A DNA stretch of 64,000 nucleotides from Fictibacillus nanhaiensis (GCF_019801215.1 NZ_JAHVJO010000001.1:558001-622000); one strand, 5' to 3'. Counted from the stretch's first letter, positions 17,753 through 25,657 are shown. Translations and numbers: made by a program. The notes: generated by a model from the sequence alone, not told the origin.

Positions 17753-18018
17753 AAAAAAACTCCCGGTCCTAATGAAAGGACGGATGGGAGTGATCCGTGG
17801 TACCACCTTTATTGGCATATGTGTTTGCCCGCTCAATTACGTCTTTATCGCAGAACTGCGCCGGATTTCTCCAGATGCTCTGAGGGCAGGTTCAGCATTT
17901 CCTTTCCGGTGAAATCTTGCAGCCTAAGGATTTCACTCTCTATTACGGGAAAAATGCTTACTGATCCCTTTCAACGCAAATATTTATTGGCCATATTTGG
18001 CATTTCATTTATATTTTA
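17753..18018 (-). promoter_or_regulatory. T-box leader (tRNA-Pro sensing) of proI
   Basis: On the minus strand the 265-nt leader shows the T-box hallmarks in order: AGTAAGCA and AGAGAGTG in stem I, a specifier region CTGAACCTGCCC with CCT (Pro) at 17890-17888, the T-box sequence AAAGGTGGTACCACGG (17810-17795) that pairs with the tRNA acceptor end, and a terminator (CTCCC..GTCCT pairing with AGGAC..GGGAG, 17790-17753) followed by seven T. Uncharged tRNA-Pro would favour antitermination and proI expression. Confidence 0.92.
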
Positions 18019-18024
18019 AAAAAC

Positions 18025-18054
18025 ATTATGCTATGATTTCTATATGTATGTCAA
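18025..18054 (-). promoter_or_regulatory. Sigma-A promoter of the proI T-box transcript
   Basis: Minus strand: TTGACA (18054-18049), an 18-nt spacer and CATAAT (18030-18025). It lies inside the short divergent gap before yqjP, whose ATG is only 25 bp away. Confidence 0.75.
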
Positions 18055-18078
18055 CTAGTTATTTATTTGGAGGAAAAG

Positions 18079-19056
18079 ATGACAAAAGCTGCAACAATTA
18101 TTCCTATTACCCTTCCTACTCCTTTTGATGTAGGTCCTGTCAACTGCTACCTCCTTAAAGGGGATGCGGTTTCCCTTATTGATTGCGGTCCATTAACAAC
18201 AGAGGCGAAAGATGTTCTCGTATCCTCACTAAAAGAGAACAACTTAACGATTAGTGACTTGGATCAGTATATTTGCACACATTATCATCCTGATCATTCT
18301 GGACTTTCAAGTGAAATTCAACAATATGGCGTTCCTACACTTATGCTTAAAGAAGCTGTTCCGTATGTAAGTCTGGATAGTGACTTTCTAGCTTGGTCAG
18401 AGTCCTTTTATACAAAATTATATCGTTATTTTGGCGTGCCGGATTCTTTAGGAAGGCTGGAGTTGATTAAACTGCGTAAGTACAGAACGTTTATGAACCC
18501 TTTCACTCCGGATTTAACGCCTTTGCCTGGCGAGAGTGTTCCTGGCCACGAAGGATTTGTTTTTTTAAAAACTCCTGGTCATGCGCCTGATCATCTTTCA
18601 CTTTATCACGAAAGAGATGGTGTCTTTATCGGTGGAGATGTGCTATTGCCGCACATTTCGTCCAATGCGCTCTTAGAACCTCCTGAACTTCATGAAAGAG
18701 AACGTCCTAAGACATTGCTTCAGTATCGAAAGACGCTTCGCAACCTCTTAACGTTAAATTTAGGAACTGTTTATCCTGGCCATGGAGAGCCGTTTACTGA
18801 TGCACCTAAGTTGATCGCAAAAAGACTTCAAGATCAGCATGAACGGGCAAGAGCGATTGAAAATTTATTGAGTGCCGAGCCGTTAACGGTTTTTGAACTC
18901 TGTGTCAGGCTTTTTCCGAAATTATATGAGAAGCAACTTGGCTTAGTCGTTTCTGAAGTGACGGGTCACCTTGATCTTCTTAAAGAAGAAGCACGTATTA
19001 CACAAGAAGAAGACAAAGGACGGTTTTATTTTAGACAGACAGGAGTAGTGAAATGA
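18079..19056 (+). CDS. yqjP: Metallo-beta-lactamase-fold hydrolase (YqjP)
   Basis: A 325-residue MBL-fold protein. Metal ligands are visible in THYHPDHSG (HxHxDH), TPGHAPDH, GGDVL and YPGHGEP, and a C-terminal helical domain follows the fold, as in the YqjP/lactonase-like group. It is a cytoplasmic hydrolase of unknown substrate. ATG at 18079 is preferred (GGAGG 5 nt upstream); the in-frame TTG at 18067 precedes that site. It overlaps yqjQ by 4 bases (ATGA), the same pair as in B. subtilis. Confidence 0.85.
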   Translation: MTKAATIIPITLPTPFDVGPVNCYLLKGDAVSLIDCGPLTTEAKDVLVSSLKENNLTISDLDQYICTHYHPDHSGLSSEIQQYGVPTLMLKEAVPYVSLDSDFLAWSESFYTKLYRYFGVPDSLGRLELIKLRKYRTFMNPFTPDLTPLPGESVPGHEGFVFLKTPGHAPDHLSLYHERDGVFIGGDVLLPHISSNALLEPPELHERERPKTLLQYRKTLRNLLTLNLGTVYPGHGEPFTDAPKLIAKRLQDQHERARAIENLLSAEPLTVFELCVRLFPKLYEKQLGLVVSEVTGHLDLLKEEARITQEEDKGRFYFRQTGVVK

Positions 19057-19844
19057 CCCAGATTAAAAATAAAGTGGTTGTAATTACAGGGGCATCAGGC
19101 GGTCTTGGGGCTCATTTGGCAATGGATGTTGCCAAAAGAGGAGGTCTTCCGGTACTGCTTGCGAGAAGAGAAGATCAGTTGAGAATCGTACATGAATCGA
19201 TCGTGAAAGAAACAGGTGTGGAAGCTCCGTATTATACGTTAGATGTCTCGGATTTAGAGAGTGTAAATCAAGTTTTTCAGCACGTTTTAAGTGAACAAAA
19301 AGATGTACATATCCTTGTGAACAATGCGGGTTTCGGGGTTTTTGAGGAGTTTCTGGATGCTTCATGGAAGAACATTGAAGGGATGTTTTCAACGAACGTT
19401 CTAGGTTTGATGGCATGTACTCGTGCTGTTTTGCCGTCTATGCTTCAAAGAGGCAGCGGACACATCATCAATATTGCTTCTCAAGCGGGGAAGATTTCTA
19501 CCCCTAAATCAAGTGTATATGCAGCAACAAAACATGCTGTTCTCGGGTTTTCAAACGGTCTTCGTCTAGAAATCGCACATAGAGGAGTTCATGTAACATC
19601 GGTTAATCCTGGTCCGATTGCTACGGACTTTTTCACGCTTGCAGACAAATCGGGAAATTACGTGAAAAACGTTCAAAAATTGATGCTTCAGCCTTCCCAT
19701 GTTTCAGAAAAAATTGTTGAGGCCATGGAACGACCTGTTCGTGAGCTGAACCTGCCATGGTGGATGAATGTAGGAAGCACTTTATATCAAGTTATGCCTA
19801 AATTAATTGAAACCTTAGGCGGTAAATCCTTTCGTCAAAAATAA
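19053..19844 (+). CDS. yqjQ: Short-chain dehydrogenase/reductase (YqjQ)
   Basis: A 263-residue classical SDR. NAD(P)-binding TGASGGLG, structural NNAG and catalytic YxxxK (VYAATKHA) with the preceding Ser are visible. The C-terminal part (MNVGSTLYQVMPKLI) is hydrophobic and may associate with the membrane. The start codon overlaps the yqjP stop, implying coupled translation. The substrate is unknown. Confidence 0.87.
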   Translation: MTQIKNKVVVITGASGGLGAHLAMDVAKRGGLPVLLARREDQLRIVHESIVKETGVEAPYYTLDVSDLESVNQVFQHVLSEQKDVHILVNNAGFGVFEEFLDASWKNIEGMFSTNVLGLMACTRAVLPSMLQRGSGHIINIASQAGKISTPKSSVYAATKHAVLGFSNGLRLEIAHRGVHVTSVNPGPIATDFFTLADKSGNYVKNVQKLMLQPSHVSEKIVEAMERPVRELNLPWWMNVGSTLYQVMPKLIETLGGKSFRQK

Positions 19845-19891
19845 AATAACCATAATAATATTATGTAAACTAAAAATCCTAAAATCATTCT

Positions 19892-19925
19892 AAGGTTCTG
19901 TTTAATTTAAACAGAACCTTTTTAT
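19892..19925. terminator. Bidirectional terminator between yqjQ and yqzH
   Basis: AAGGTTCTGTTT and AAACAGAACCTT form a perfect 12-bp stem with a 5-nt loop, with T-rich sequence on the right and A/T-rich on the left. Confidence 0.9.
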
Positions 19926-20122
19926 TTATTTGTAAAATATTCATAAACAACGTCTTGAATGATGGTGTACATCCCTTCTTCCTGGTTCTCTTCTTTAATT
20001 TGATCTACTACTTTTGTCTCTAATAAAATCCATTCTTGTTCGGTCAGCATACAATCTTCTTCTTCCCATAAATAGTCCTTCAATGCTCGTAAAATCATTT
20101 TTCTTAACAAAGAGCGATTCAT
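19922..20122 (-). CDS. yqzH: YqzH-like small protein
   Basis: A 66-residue acidic protein matching the YqzH family in length and pattern (LRKMILRALKDY, TEQEWILLE, IIQDVVYEYFTNK). Function unknown. The ATG at 20122 follows AGGTGA; the open frame extends 18 codons further upstream, into the region with the LexA boxes, without a ribosome-binding site. It is divergent from the SOS polymerase gene at 20290. Confidence 0.7.
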   Translation of the reverse strand: MNRSLLRKMILRALKDYLWEEEDCMLTEQEWILLETKVVDQIKEENQEEGMYTIIQDVVYEYFTNK

Positions 20123-20204
20123 TTTCTTCACCTGTCTTTCCTTATAAATCCTAGACTCTTCGGTCATAAACGTCAATCTGCGAAAATCGCTGAAAAAATT
20201 ACCA

Positions 20205-20233
20205 TTGTTATAAGAACATATATTCGGTTAAAA
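20205..20233 (+). promoter_or_regulatory. Promoter of the yqjW-yqjX operon
   Basis: TTGTTA (20205-20210), a 17-nt spacer and TTAAAA (20228-20233). The spacer contains the imperfect LexA box. Confidence 0.5.
20214..20225 (+). promoter_or_regulatory. Imperfect LexA (DinR) box
   Basis: GAAC-ATAT-ATTC, one mismatch from the Bacillus LexA core GAACNNNNGTTC, in the spacer of the yqjW promoter. Confidence 0.5.
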
Positions 20234-20248
20234 TGGGTATACATATAA

Positions 20249-20262
20249 AGAACAAACGTTCG
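20249..20262 (+). promoter_or_regulatory. LexA (DinR) box upstream of yqjW
   Basis: AGAACAAACGTTCG holds a perfect GAACN4GTTC core. It lies between the promoter and the yqjW start codon, 28 nt before the ATG. Confidence 0.8.
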
Positions 20263-20289
20263 TATTAAAGTGAGGGGGCCTTGTGACAA

Positions 20290-21546
20290 ATGAACTATGA
20301 AGAAATGCCGGAGCGAACCATCCTGTGTATGGATATGAAAAGTTTTTATGCCAGCTGTGCGGCTGTCCGCTTAGGTTTGAATCCGCTCACGTGTTATTTG
20401 GCGGTGGTGGGAGACACAGAACGTCAAGGAAGTGTCGTTCTTGCAGCCTCTCCACGTCTGAAAGCTGACTTTGGCATCCGAACTGGAAACCGTTTATTTG
20501 AAATTCCTAAAGATAAAAATATCATTATTGTCAATGCACAGATGGCTTTTTTTCTGGAGAGGTCAATGGAAATCACGAAGCTGCTGCACCGGTATGTCCC
20601 ACCTGAAGCCATCCACACATACAGCGTGGATGAAAGCTTTCTGCAAGCTGATGGGACAGAAAGATTATGGGGCAGCGCTCAGGAATTAGGAGATAGAATC
20701 CGCCGTGATATATGGAGAGAGTTCGGATTGCCGTGTGCGATCGGAATCGGTCCGAACATGCTCATGGCAAAGCTTTGCCTTGATCTAGAGGCGAAGAAAA
20801 AGGGAGTAGCCGAGTGGGGATATGAAGATGTAAAAACAAAACTATGGCCTCTATCTCCCTTGAGTAAAATGTGGGGCATCGGATCCCGGGTTGAGCGGAC
20901 CTTAAACAGAATGGGAATTGTAACCGTCGGTGATCTCGCGCATTATCCACTTGAACTTTTAGAGAAAAAATTCGGCATCATGGGAAACCAGCTTTACTAC
21001 CACGCATGGGGAGTGGATCTGTCTGAAATCGGCGCTCCCATCATGCAGGGACAGATCAGCTATGGAAAAAGTCAGATCTTGCTTAGAGATTACACAGATA
21101 TCGTGGAGATCAAGTATGTCATTTTAGAAATGTGTGAAGAGGTAGCGAGACGTGCGAGAAGAGCAGGAAAGGCAGGGCGTACAATAAGCTTTGGGGTAGG
21201 ATACAGCAAGGACGAAGGAGGCGGCGGATTTTACCGTTCCAAAACGATAGAGCAGCCGTCTAACATTACAATGGAGCTTTATGAAGTTTGCCTCGAGTTG
21301 TTTCAAACCTTTTATCAGGGGCAAACCGTACGTAAAATCTCGATTGCCCTCTCAAATGTTTGTAAGGATACCGAAACACAGTTGACGCTCTTTTCTCTAG
21401 ATCATCCACAGAAAAGAAAAATCGGCTATGTGATGGATGATATCCGGCAAAAATACGGTTCAAACTCTCTATTGCGCGCAGTTTCTTATACAAAAGGAGG
21501 GACTGCTCTACACAGAAGCCGGCTTTTAGGTGGACATAAGGCATAA
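20290..21546 (+). CDS. yqjW: SOS-induced Y-family DNA polymerase (YqjW/UvrX type)
   Basis: A 418-residue Y-family polymerase of the UvrX/UmuC-like subgroup, distinct from dinB at 12317. Catalytic acidic residues lie in CMDMKSFYASC and YSVDESFLQ; a helix-hairpin-helix motif follows (MWGIGSRVERTLNRMGI). A hydrophobic clamp-type peptide (TQLTLFS) is near the C-terminus. Two LexA boxes precede it, so induction by DNA damage is expected. Partner gene yqjX follows 12 nt downstream. It is the PolY2 counterpart of B. subtilis. Confidence 0.92.
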   Translation: MNYEEMPERTILCMDMKSFYASCAAVRLGLNPLTCYLAVVGDTERQGSVVLAASPRLKADFGIRTGNRLFEIPKDKNIIIVNAQMAFFLERSMEITKLLHRYVPPEAIHTYSVDESFLQADGTERLWGSAQELGDRIRRDIWREFGLPCAIGIGPNMLMAKLCLDLEAKKKGVAEWGYEDVKTKLWPLSPLSKMWGIGSRVERTLNRMGIVTVGDLAHYPLELLEKKFGIMGNQLYYHAWGVDLSEIGAPIMQGQISYGKSQILLRDYTDIVEIKYVILEMCEEVARRARRAGKAGRTISFGVGYSKDEGGGGFYRSKTIEQPSNITMELYEVCLELFQTFYQGQTVRKISIALSNVCKDTETQLTLFSLDHPQKRKIGYVMDDIRQKYGSNSLLRAVSYTKGGTALHRSRLLGGHKA

Positions 21547-21558
21547 GGAGGGAAGACG

Positions 21559-21888
21559 GTGATTCGTGACAGAGGAACGATAAAGTGGACCGCGATGATG
21601 CTTCCGGAACACGTGAAGATGTTAAGAGATCATCAGAACCATTTGGATTATGGAAGAAAACCGGTTCTCGATGAACAAAAATATGAAGAATTGAATGAAA
21701 CGATCTGCGGGGCTATGGAGGATAACCGGATATTAAAGTTTACGTACTTTCAAAAAGGAGAGATGACACAGCTTAAAGGCCATGTGCACTATGTGGATGA
21801 AATAAAAAAAGAGCTGCGTGTTATGGATGAGCTGACAGAGGTGCATGTTCTAAAGCTGGCAAACATCCTTGATATAGAACACACATAA
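21559..21888 (+). CDS. yqjX: YolD-like family protein (YqjX)
   Basis: A 109-residue YolD-like protein (MIRDRGTIKWTAMMLPEHV is the typical N-terminus). Such genes almost always follow a UvrX/YqjW-type polymerase and are thought to be functional partners, resembling UmuD in context but not in sequence. GTG start with GGAGGG 8 nt upstream. It is co-transcribed with yqjW under LexA control. Confidence 0.85.
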   Translation: MIRDRGTIKWTAMMLPEHVKMLRDHQNHLDYGRKPVLDEQKYEELNETICGAMEDNRILKFTYFQKGEMTQLKGHVHYVDEIKKELRVMDELTEVHVLKLANILDIEHT

Positions 21889-21940
21889 AAACGTGAGCTT
21901 AGAAAAATCAGTAATGATAACTTAGGAAACTTTTAAAAAA

Positions 21941-21985
21941 GAAGACAAAAGCAAGGTAAATCCCTTTTGCTCTTGTCTTCCTTTT
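21941..21985. terminator. Bidirectional terminator between yqjX and the ZIP transporter gene
   Basis: GAAGACAA and AGCAAGG pair with the complementary CCTTTTGCT and TTGTCTTC (one bulge), followed by CTTTTCTT on the plus strand and TTTTTT on the minus strand. Confidence 0.8.
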
Positions 21986-21986
21986 C

Positions 21987-22718
21987 TTAACCGAATATCT
22001 CTGTTAAATAAATCATGATCAAAAGTCCAGCTATGAATGATAATGTTGCTGAACGAGCATGACCGTCTCCATGGCTTTCGGGAATAAGTTCTTTATAGAC
22101 GATAAAAAGCATGGCTCCAGCAGCAAAAGAGAGTCCATAAGGAACAAGATTTTCTACATAAGAGGTCAAAAGATACCCAAGCATAGCAGTAATAATTTCG
22201 ACTGCACCCGTTAATGTGGCAATAAAGAAAGCTTTCACTCGACTCATCTTTTGATGTATTAAAAAGAGTGCGACAAGGAGGCCCTCAGGTGCATTCTGCA
22301 AACCGATCGCAAAGGCGATCAATCCCCCGAGTCCAGTGTTATCACTTGCATAGCTTACACCGACTGAAAGCCCTTCAGGCAGATTATGCAGTGTGATAGC
22401 GGCGATGACTAAAGCAGCTTTAGCATCAATGCCTTTGAGTATTTTAGAATGATCAAGATCGACATGTGGAACGTATCTTTCTAAAACCATCAAAGTAAGC
22501 GTACCGAGTGTGATGCCAATCGTAAGTACATACAGATTGGATAGCTCAAGAGCTTGTGGTAGTAAGCTGAAAGTTGATGCGGCGACCATGATACCGGCTG
22601 TAAGGGCAAGCAGAATGTCACGAAACCGGTGTGTGACATGTGCCAAGAAAAGAACGGGCAAGGCACCAAGCCCTGTTGCTAATGCTGATAAAACACTTCC
22701 AAAAAAAGCTGCTTCCAT
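21987..22718 (-). CDS. ZIP-family divalent metal transporter
   Basis: A 243-residue membrane protein with eight predicted segments. The ZIP metal-binding motifs are in HNLPEGLSVGV (segment 4) and QNAPEGLLVALF (segment 5), where the usual histidine of the second motif is Asn. It imports zinc or related divalent metals and resembles the ZupT/GufA branch. It stands alone between terminator and the divergent amidase gene. No Zur box was recognised. Confidence 0.87.
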   Translation of the reverse strand: MEAAFFGSVLSALATGLGALPVLFLAHVTHRFRDILLALTAGIMVAASTFSLLPQALELSNLYVLTIGITLGTLTLMVLERYVPHVDLDHSKILKGIDAKAALVIAAITLHNLPEGLSVGVSYASDNTGLGGLIAFAIGLQNAPEGLLVALFLIHQKMSRVKAFFIATLTGAVEIITAMLGYLLTSYVENLVPYGLSFAAGAMLFIVYKELIPESHGDGHARSATLSFIAGLLIMIYLTEIFG

Positions 22719-22851
22719 TTATTCCCCACCTTGGTCAAATATCCATTTTATTGAAAATTAGTCATATGTCTCTTTTAGTATGCCTTTTTTTCGTTTTTAA
22801 TAGAAGTAAGCGCAACTTTAGCGTTTTAAAAGGATAAAAGAAGGTGTCACC

Positions 22852-24288
22852 TTGAAAGTCATTGTAATCGATCCGGGCCATGGAGGAAATGATCCAGGTG
22901 CGGTTAACAAAAGTAATTTTGAGAAAACATTTAACCTGGCTATCGCCAAAAAAATAAAGACATATTTAGAAACCAACTATGAAGTAAAGGTATTGATGAC
23001 CCGCAGCTCAGATACAACCGTTTCATTAGATGCACGGACAGATTTTGCAAACAAAGAAAAGGCAGACTTTTATTTGTCTATTCATCAAAACAGTGGTGGT
23101 GGAGAAGGCTTCGAAAGTTATGTGTATCGAAATGTTGGTGCCGATACAAAAAAAATACAAAATAGCATACATGCCGAAACCGCAAAAGTTATGAAAAAAT
23201 TTGGAGCGCAAAACAGAGGGCAGAAACAAGCAAATTTCCATGTGCTTCGTGAAACAAAAATGCCAGCTGTGCTGTTGGAAATTTTGTTTATGGATAATGA
23301 GAAGAACTTGTCTCTATTAAAAAGAGAGGAGTTTCAAAATGAAGTGGCAAATGCCATTGCAGTGGGTACGGCTACAGGACTTTCGTTAAAACAAAAAGAA
23401 CAAACCCAAAAAGAACTTTATATAGTAATCGCAGGTGCATTTGAACAAAAAAAGAATGCTGATGAGAGAATTGTATTTTTGGCAGACAAAAAAATCTCTG
23501 CTTTTATGGATGAAGTCACTGTAGCCAATAAAAAATATTATCGGATACAAGCAGGAGCCTTTCAAAAGCGGGAAAACGCGGAAGACCATGTAAAAACGAT
23601 TCGTTCCTATGGAATAGATGATGCATATGTAATGGTTAAAGGTGAGGACGTACAGCCAGAACCGAAGCCAGAACCGAAGCCAGAACCGAAGCCAGAGCCG
23701 AAGCCAGAGCCAAAGCCAGAACCGAAGCCAGAGCCGAAGCCAGAACCTCCTGTTGGTTTAACCATTCAAGGAGACACACTGCTATCGGCAGATGATATGG
23801 AAAGATTTGTTCGGAAGGTAAATCCAAATGCTCCATTATTGGCATTGTTTTATAAGCAAATCGCACCTGTTTATGGAATCAGAGGAGACGTAGCATATGC
23901 TCAAGCCATTCATGAAACAGGATATTTCCGTTTTGAGGGCAGTGTAAAAGCATCTCAGAATAACTTTGCTGGTATCGGAGCAACGGGAAGCGGGCAGTCA
24001 GCAGTGTTTAATACTCCTCAAGAAGGCGTTCTAGCTCATATCCAGCACTTATTTGCATACAGCTCAACACAGCCACTTCCGCCGCAATATCCGCTTGTAG
24101 ATCCGAGATTTCAACTCGTTCAAAGAGGAATTGCTGTGACATGGAAACAATTGAACGGAAAATGGGCAGTTCCAGGTACCATCTATAGCAATATGATTCT
24201 TGAAATCTATAGAAAAATGCTCACTGAAACAAAAGTGCCTCTTGAAGAAAAAGTGAAAAAGTTAGACGAACGATTAAAAGAGTTGTAA
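22852..24288 (+). CDS. CwlC-like N-acetylmuramoyl-L-alanine amidase with SPOR repeats and a glucosaminidase domain
   Basis: A 478-residue cell-wall hydrolase. Residues 1-175 are an Amidase_3 domain beginning directly at the N-terminus (VIDPGHGGNDPGA, SIHQNSGGGEGFESY, catalytic Glu in LLEILFMDN). Residues about 187-263 hold two SPOR-type repeats (YIVIAGAFEQKKNADE, YYRIQAGAFQKRENAE). A seven-unit PEPK linker follows, then a GH73-like glucosaminidase domain (AYAQAIHETGYF with catalytic Glu, NNFAGIGA). The first two parts match B. subtilis CwlC, a mother-cell lytic amidase that also has no signal peptide. The start is a TTG with AAGAAGGTG upstream. A sigma-K promoter was looked for and not found. 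Confidence 0.85.
   Translation: MKVIVIDPGHGGNDPGAVNKSNFEKTFNLAIAKKIKTYLETNYEVKVLMTRSSDTTVSLDARTDFANKEKADFYLSIHQNSGGGEGFESYVYRNVGADTKKIQNSIHAETAKVMKKFGAQNRGQKQANFHVLRETKMPAVLLEILFMDNEKNLSLLKREEFQNEVANAIAVGTATGLSLKQKEQTQKELYIVIAGAFEQKKNADERIVFLADKKISAFMDEVTVANKKYYRIQAGAFQKRENAEDHVKTIRSYGIDDAYVMVKGEDVQPEPKPEPKPEPKPEPKPEPKPEPKPEPKPEPPVGLTIQGDTLLSADDMERFVRKVNPNAPLLALFYKQIAPVYGIRGDVAYAQAIHETGYFRFEGSVKASQNNFAGIGATGSGQSAVFNTPQEGVLAHIQHLFAYSSTQPLPPQYPLVDPRFQLVQRGIAVTWKQLNGKWAVPGTIYSNMILEIYRKMLTETKVPLEEKVKKLDERLKEL
23656..23751 (+). repeat. 12-bp tandem repeat encoding PEPK units
   Basis: Seven near-identical copies of CCAGAACCGAAG (variants with GAG for GAA or CCA for CCG) and a final partial unit encode PEPK x7 then PEPP, an extended linker between the SPOR and glucosaminidase domains of the amidase. 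Confidence 0.95.
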
Positions 24289-24317
24289 AAGCCGGAGAAT
24301 GTTTCCGGCTTTTTTCT
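24289..24317 (+). terminator. Rho-independent terminator after the amidase gene
   Basis: AAGCCGGA and TCCGGCTT form an 8-bp stem followed by a T run. Confidence 0.88.
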
Positions 24318-24386
24318 TAGGCTCTTTCTAAAAGGAAATTTAGCCCAATAACAAAAAACATTATATAATGGACAGGCTTACTAGTA

Positions 24387-24635
24387 TTAATTTTTAAAGC
24401 TCGCGAAAAGACCAGATGATAGGAGTTTTGCTTTTAAATCTGTACTCGGAGGGTCACAAATAATCTCGATAGGCTCATCAGGGTAAATTGAAAGGGCGAT
24501 AATGCCTAAAAAGCTTTTCCCATCTGCTGTCCGGTCTCCCTTTTTAATGTAGATAGATTCAGTAAAACTACCAGTAAGTTCAACGAGTTTTGCAGCGCGG
24601 TCTGCGTAGATAGGCGCTGTTGCTTTTACAATCAT
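24387..24635 (-). CDS. HPr-like protein lacking the catalytic histidine (Crh-like)
   Basis: An 82-residue protein with the HPr fold pattern. Aligned with HPr, the phosphoenolpyruvate-phosphorylated His15 is Tyr10 and Arg17 is Asp12, whereas the regulatory Ser46 is kept as Ser41 in GKSFLGIIAL; the spacing Tyr10-Ser41 (31 residues) is exactly that of His15-Ser46. It therefore cannot pass phosphate in the PTS but could be a substrate of HPr kinase, as Crh is. A strong ribosome-binding site (AAAGGAGG) precedes the ATG. The TVP38 gene diverges from it. Confidence 0.75.
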   Translation of the reverse strand: MIVKATAPIYADRAAKLVELTGSFTESIYIKKGDRTADGKSFLGIIALSIYPDEPIEIICDPPSTDLKAKLLSSGLFASFKN

Positions 24636-24726
24636 AATAGATAACCTCCTTTGCCAATCACACTATGTATGGATATGTGCAGAAGAAGGAAAAATGCTTA
24701 TTAAATAGATTTTTCATGGAGGAAAT

Positions 24727-25389
24727 ATGAAAATCAATAAAAAATGGCCGATATGGATGCTTAGTGCAGCTATACTCATCTTACTTGTTATGTGGCTGCA
24801 AAAGAATTATAAAGGATTCAGTCCTGAAGAATTTAGAACTTGGATCATGCAATGGGGATGGCTTGCGCCGTTTCTGTTTGTTTTGCTTTATACGGTGCGG
24901 CCGTTCGTATTGTTTCCATCGTCAATTTTTGCAATAACAAGCGGGCTTTCTTTTGGTTTTTACTGGGGGTGTCTTTATACATACCTCGGTTCACTTGGAG
25001 GAGGGCTTGTTACCTATTATACGATTAATTCTTTAGGGCGTTTTAAGAAAAGCAAGCAATGGAAGAATAAAAGATATGAGAAAATACGCAGCAATATCGA
25101 GAGAGAAGGGTTTCGATATGTATTGCTGCTGAGGCTGCTGCCGGTTTTAAATTATGACCTTGTAAGCTATTTGACATCGATGACTAAAATACAATTTAAA
25201 GACTATGCCATCGCTACGGCAATCGGCATTATTCCAGGAACGATTGCGTATACCTATTTGGGTACTTCCATGACATCAGAAAGCAAGGAAGTTGTATGGA
25301 TAGGTACTACCTTGCTTTTTATTCTGGTAGGATTGCCGATGGTTTTTAAAAAGAAGATGAAGGCAAAGATCGGTCTGAACGACCAGTGA
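24727..25389 (+). CDS. TVP38/TMEM64 (VTT domain) family membrane protein
   Basis: A 220-residue integral membrane protein of the DedA-like VTT superfamily, with an N-terminal membrane anchor, the family motif region FGFYWGCLYTYLGSLGGG, an Arg-rich loop (YVLLLRLLPVLNYDLVSY) and the second re-entrant segment (IGIIPGTIAYTYLGTS). Members are implicated in lipid scrambling or flipping of undecaprenyl phosphate and phospholipids; the specific role here is unknown. It is flanked on both sides by HPr-like genes on the opposite strand. Confidence 0.83.
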   Translation: MKINKKWPIWMLSAAILILLVMWLQKNYKGFSPEEFRTWIMQWGWLAPFLFVLLYTVRPFVLFPSSIFAITSGLSFGFYWGCLYTYLGSLGGGLVTYYTINSLGRFKKSKQWKNKRYEKIRSNIEREGFRYVLLLRLLPVLNYDLVSYLTSMTKIQFKDYAIATAIGIIPGTIAYTYLGTSMTSESKEVVWIGTTLLFILVGLPMVFKKKMKAKIGLNDQ

Positions 25390-25396
25390 AGGAGAT

Positions 25397-25657
25397 TTAA
25401 ATTGCTGTTTCGTCTGCAATTAAACTCATTGCAGATTCAGCATCTGCGCCTTCAAAAATAAACAGGAATGAATCTCCCTCCTTTAAAGTTAAGAAGAAGG
25501 AAACGAGCTGAGAAAGTCCCGATGCTTGAACGGTGATGCCGTTTTTGCACAAAAAAAGCTGACTATTGATGTTTTTAGCAGATTGCATGATTTCAAGAGC
25601 TTTATTTACTGTATATTTAGCAGTGACTTTTACTTTTTTTGAACAAATTTGTTTCAT
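25397..25657 (-). CDS. Second degenerate HPr-like protein
   Basis: An 86-residue protein with the HPr pattern (VKVTAKYTVNKALEIMQ for the active-site loop and first helix, LSQLVSFFLTLKEGDSFLFIFEGADAESA for the Ser46 helix to the last helix). There is no histidine at the His15 position (Thr by alignment), and the Ser46 position is not clearly retained. It diverges more from HPr than the copy at 24387. Ribosome-binding site AGGAGG lies 8 nt upstream. Function unknown; it is convergent with the TVP38 gene, 7 nt apart. Confidence 0.62.
   Translation of the reverse strand: MKQICSKKVKVTAKYTVNKALEIMQSAKNINSQLFLCKNGITVQASGLSQLVSFFLTLKEGDSFLFIFEGADAESAMSLIADETAI

Noticed and set aside
17357-18019. A 220-codon frame antisense to proI and its leader
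   Set aside because: It runs through the proI coding region and the T-box RNA, with no ribosome-binding site and no recognisable domain.
22719-22851. Sigma-K promoter for the CwlC-like gene
   Set aside because: CATATGTCT is the nearest match to CATANNNTA and lacks the final TA; no suitable -35 is present.
23636-23866. Repetitive ASVLASALA-type frame antisense to the PEPK linker
   Set aside because: It is simply the complement of the 12-bp repeat.
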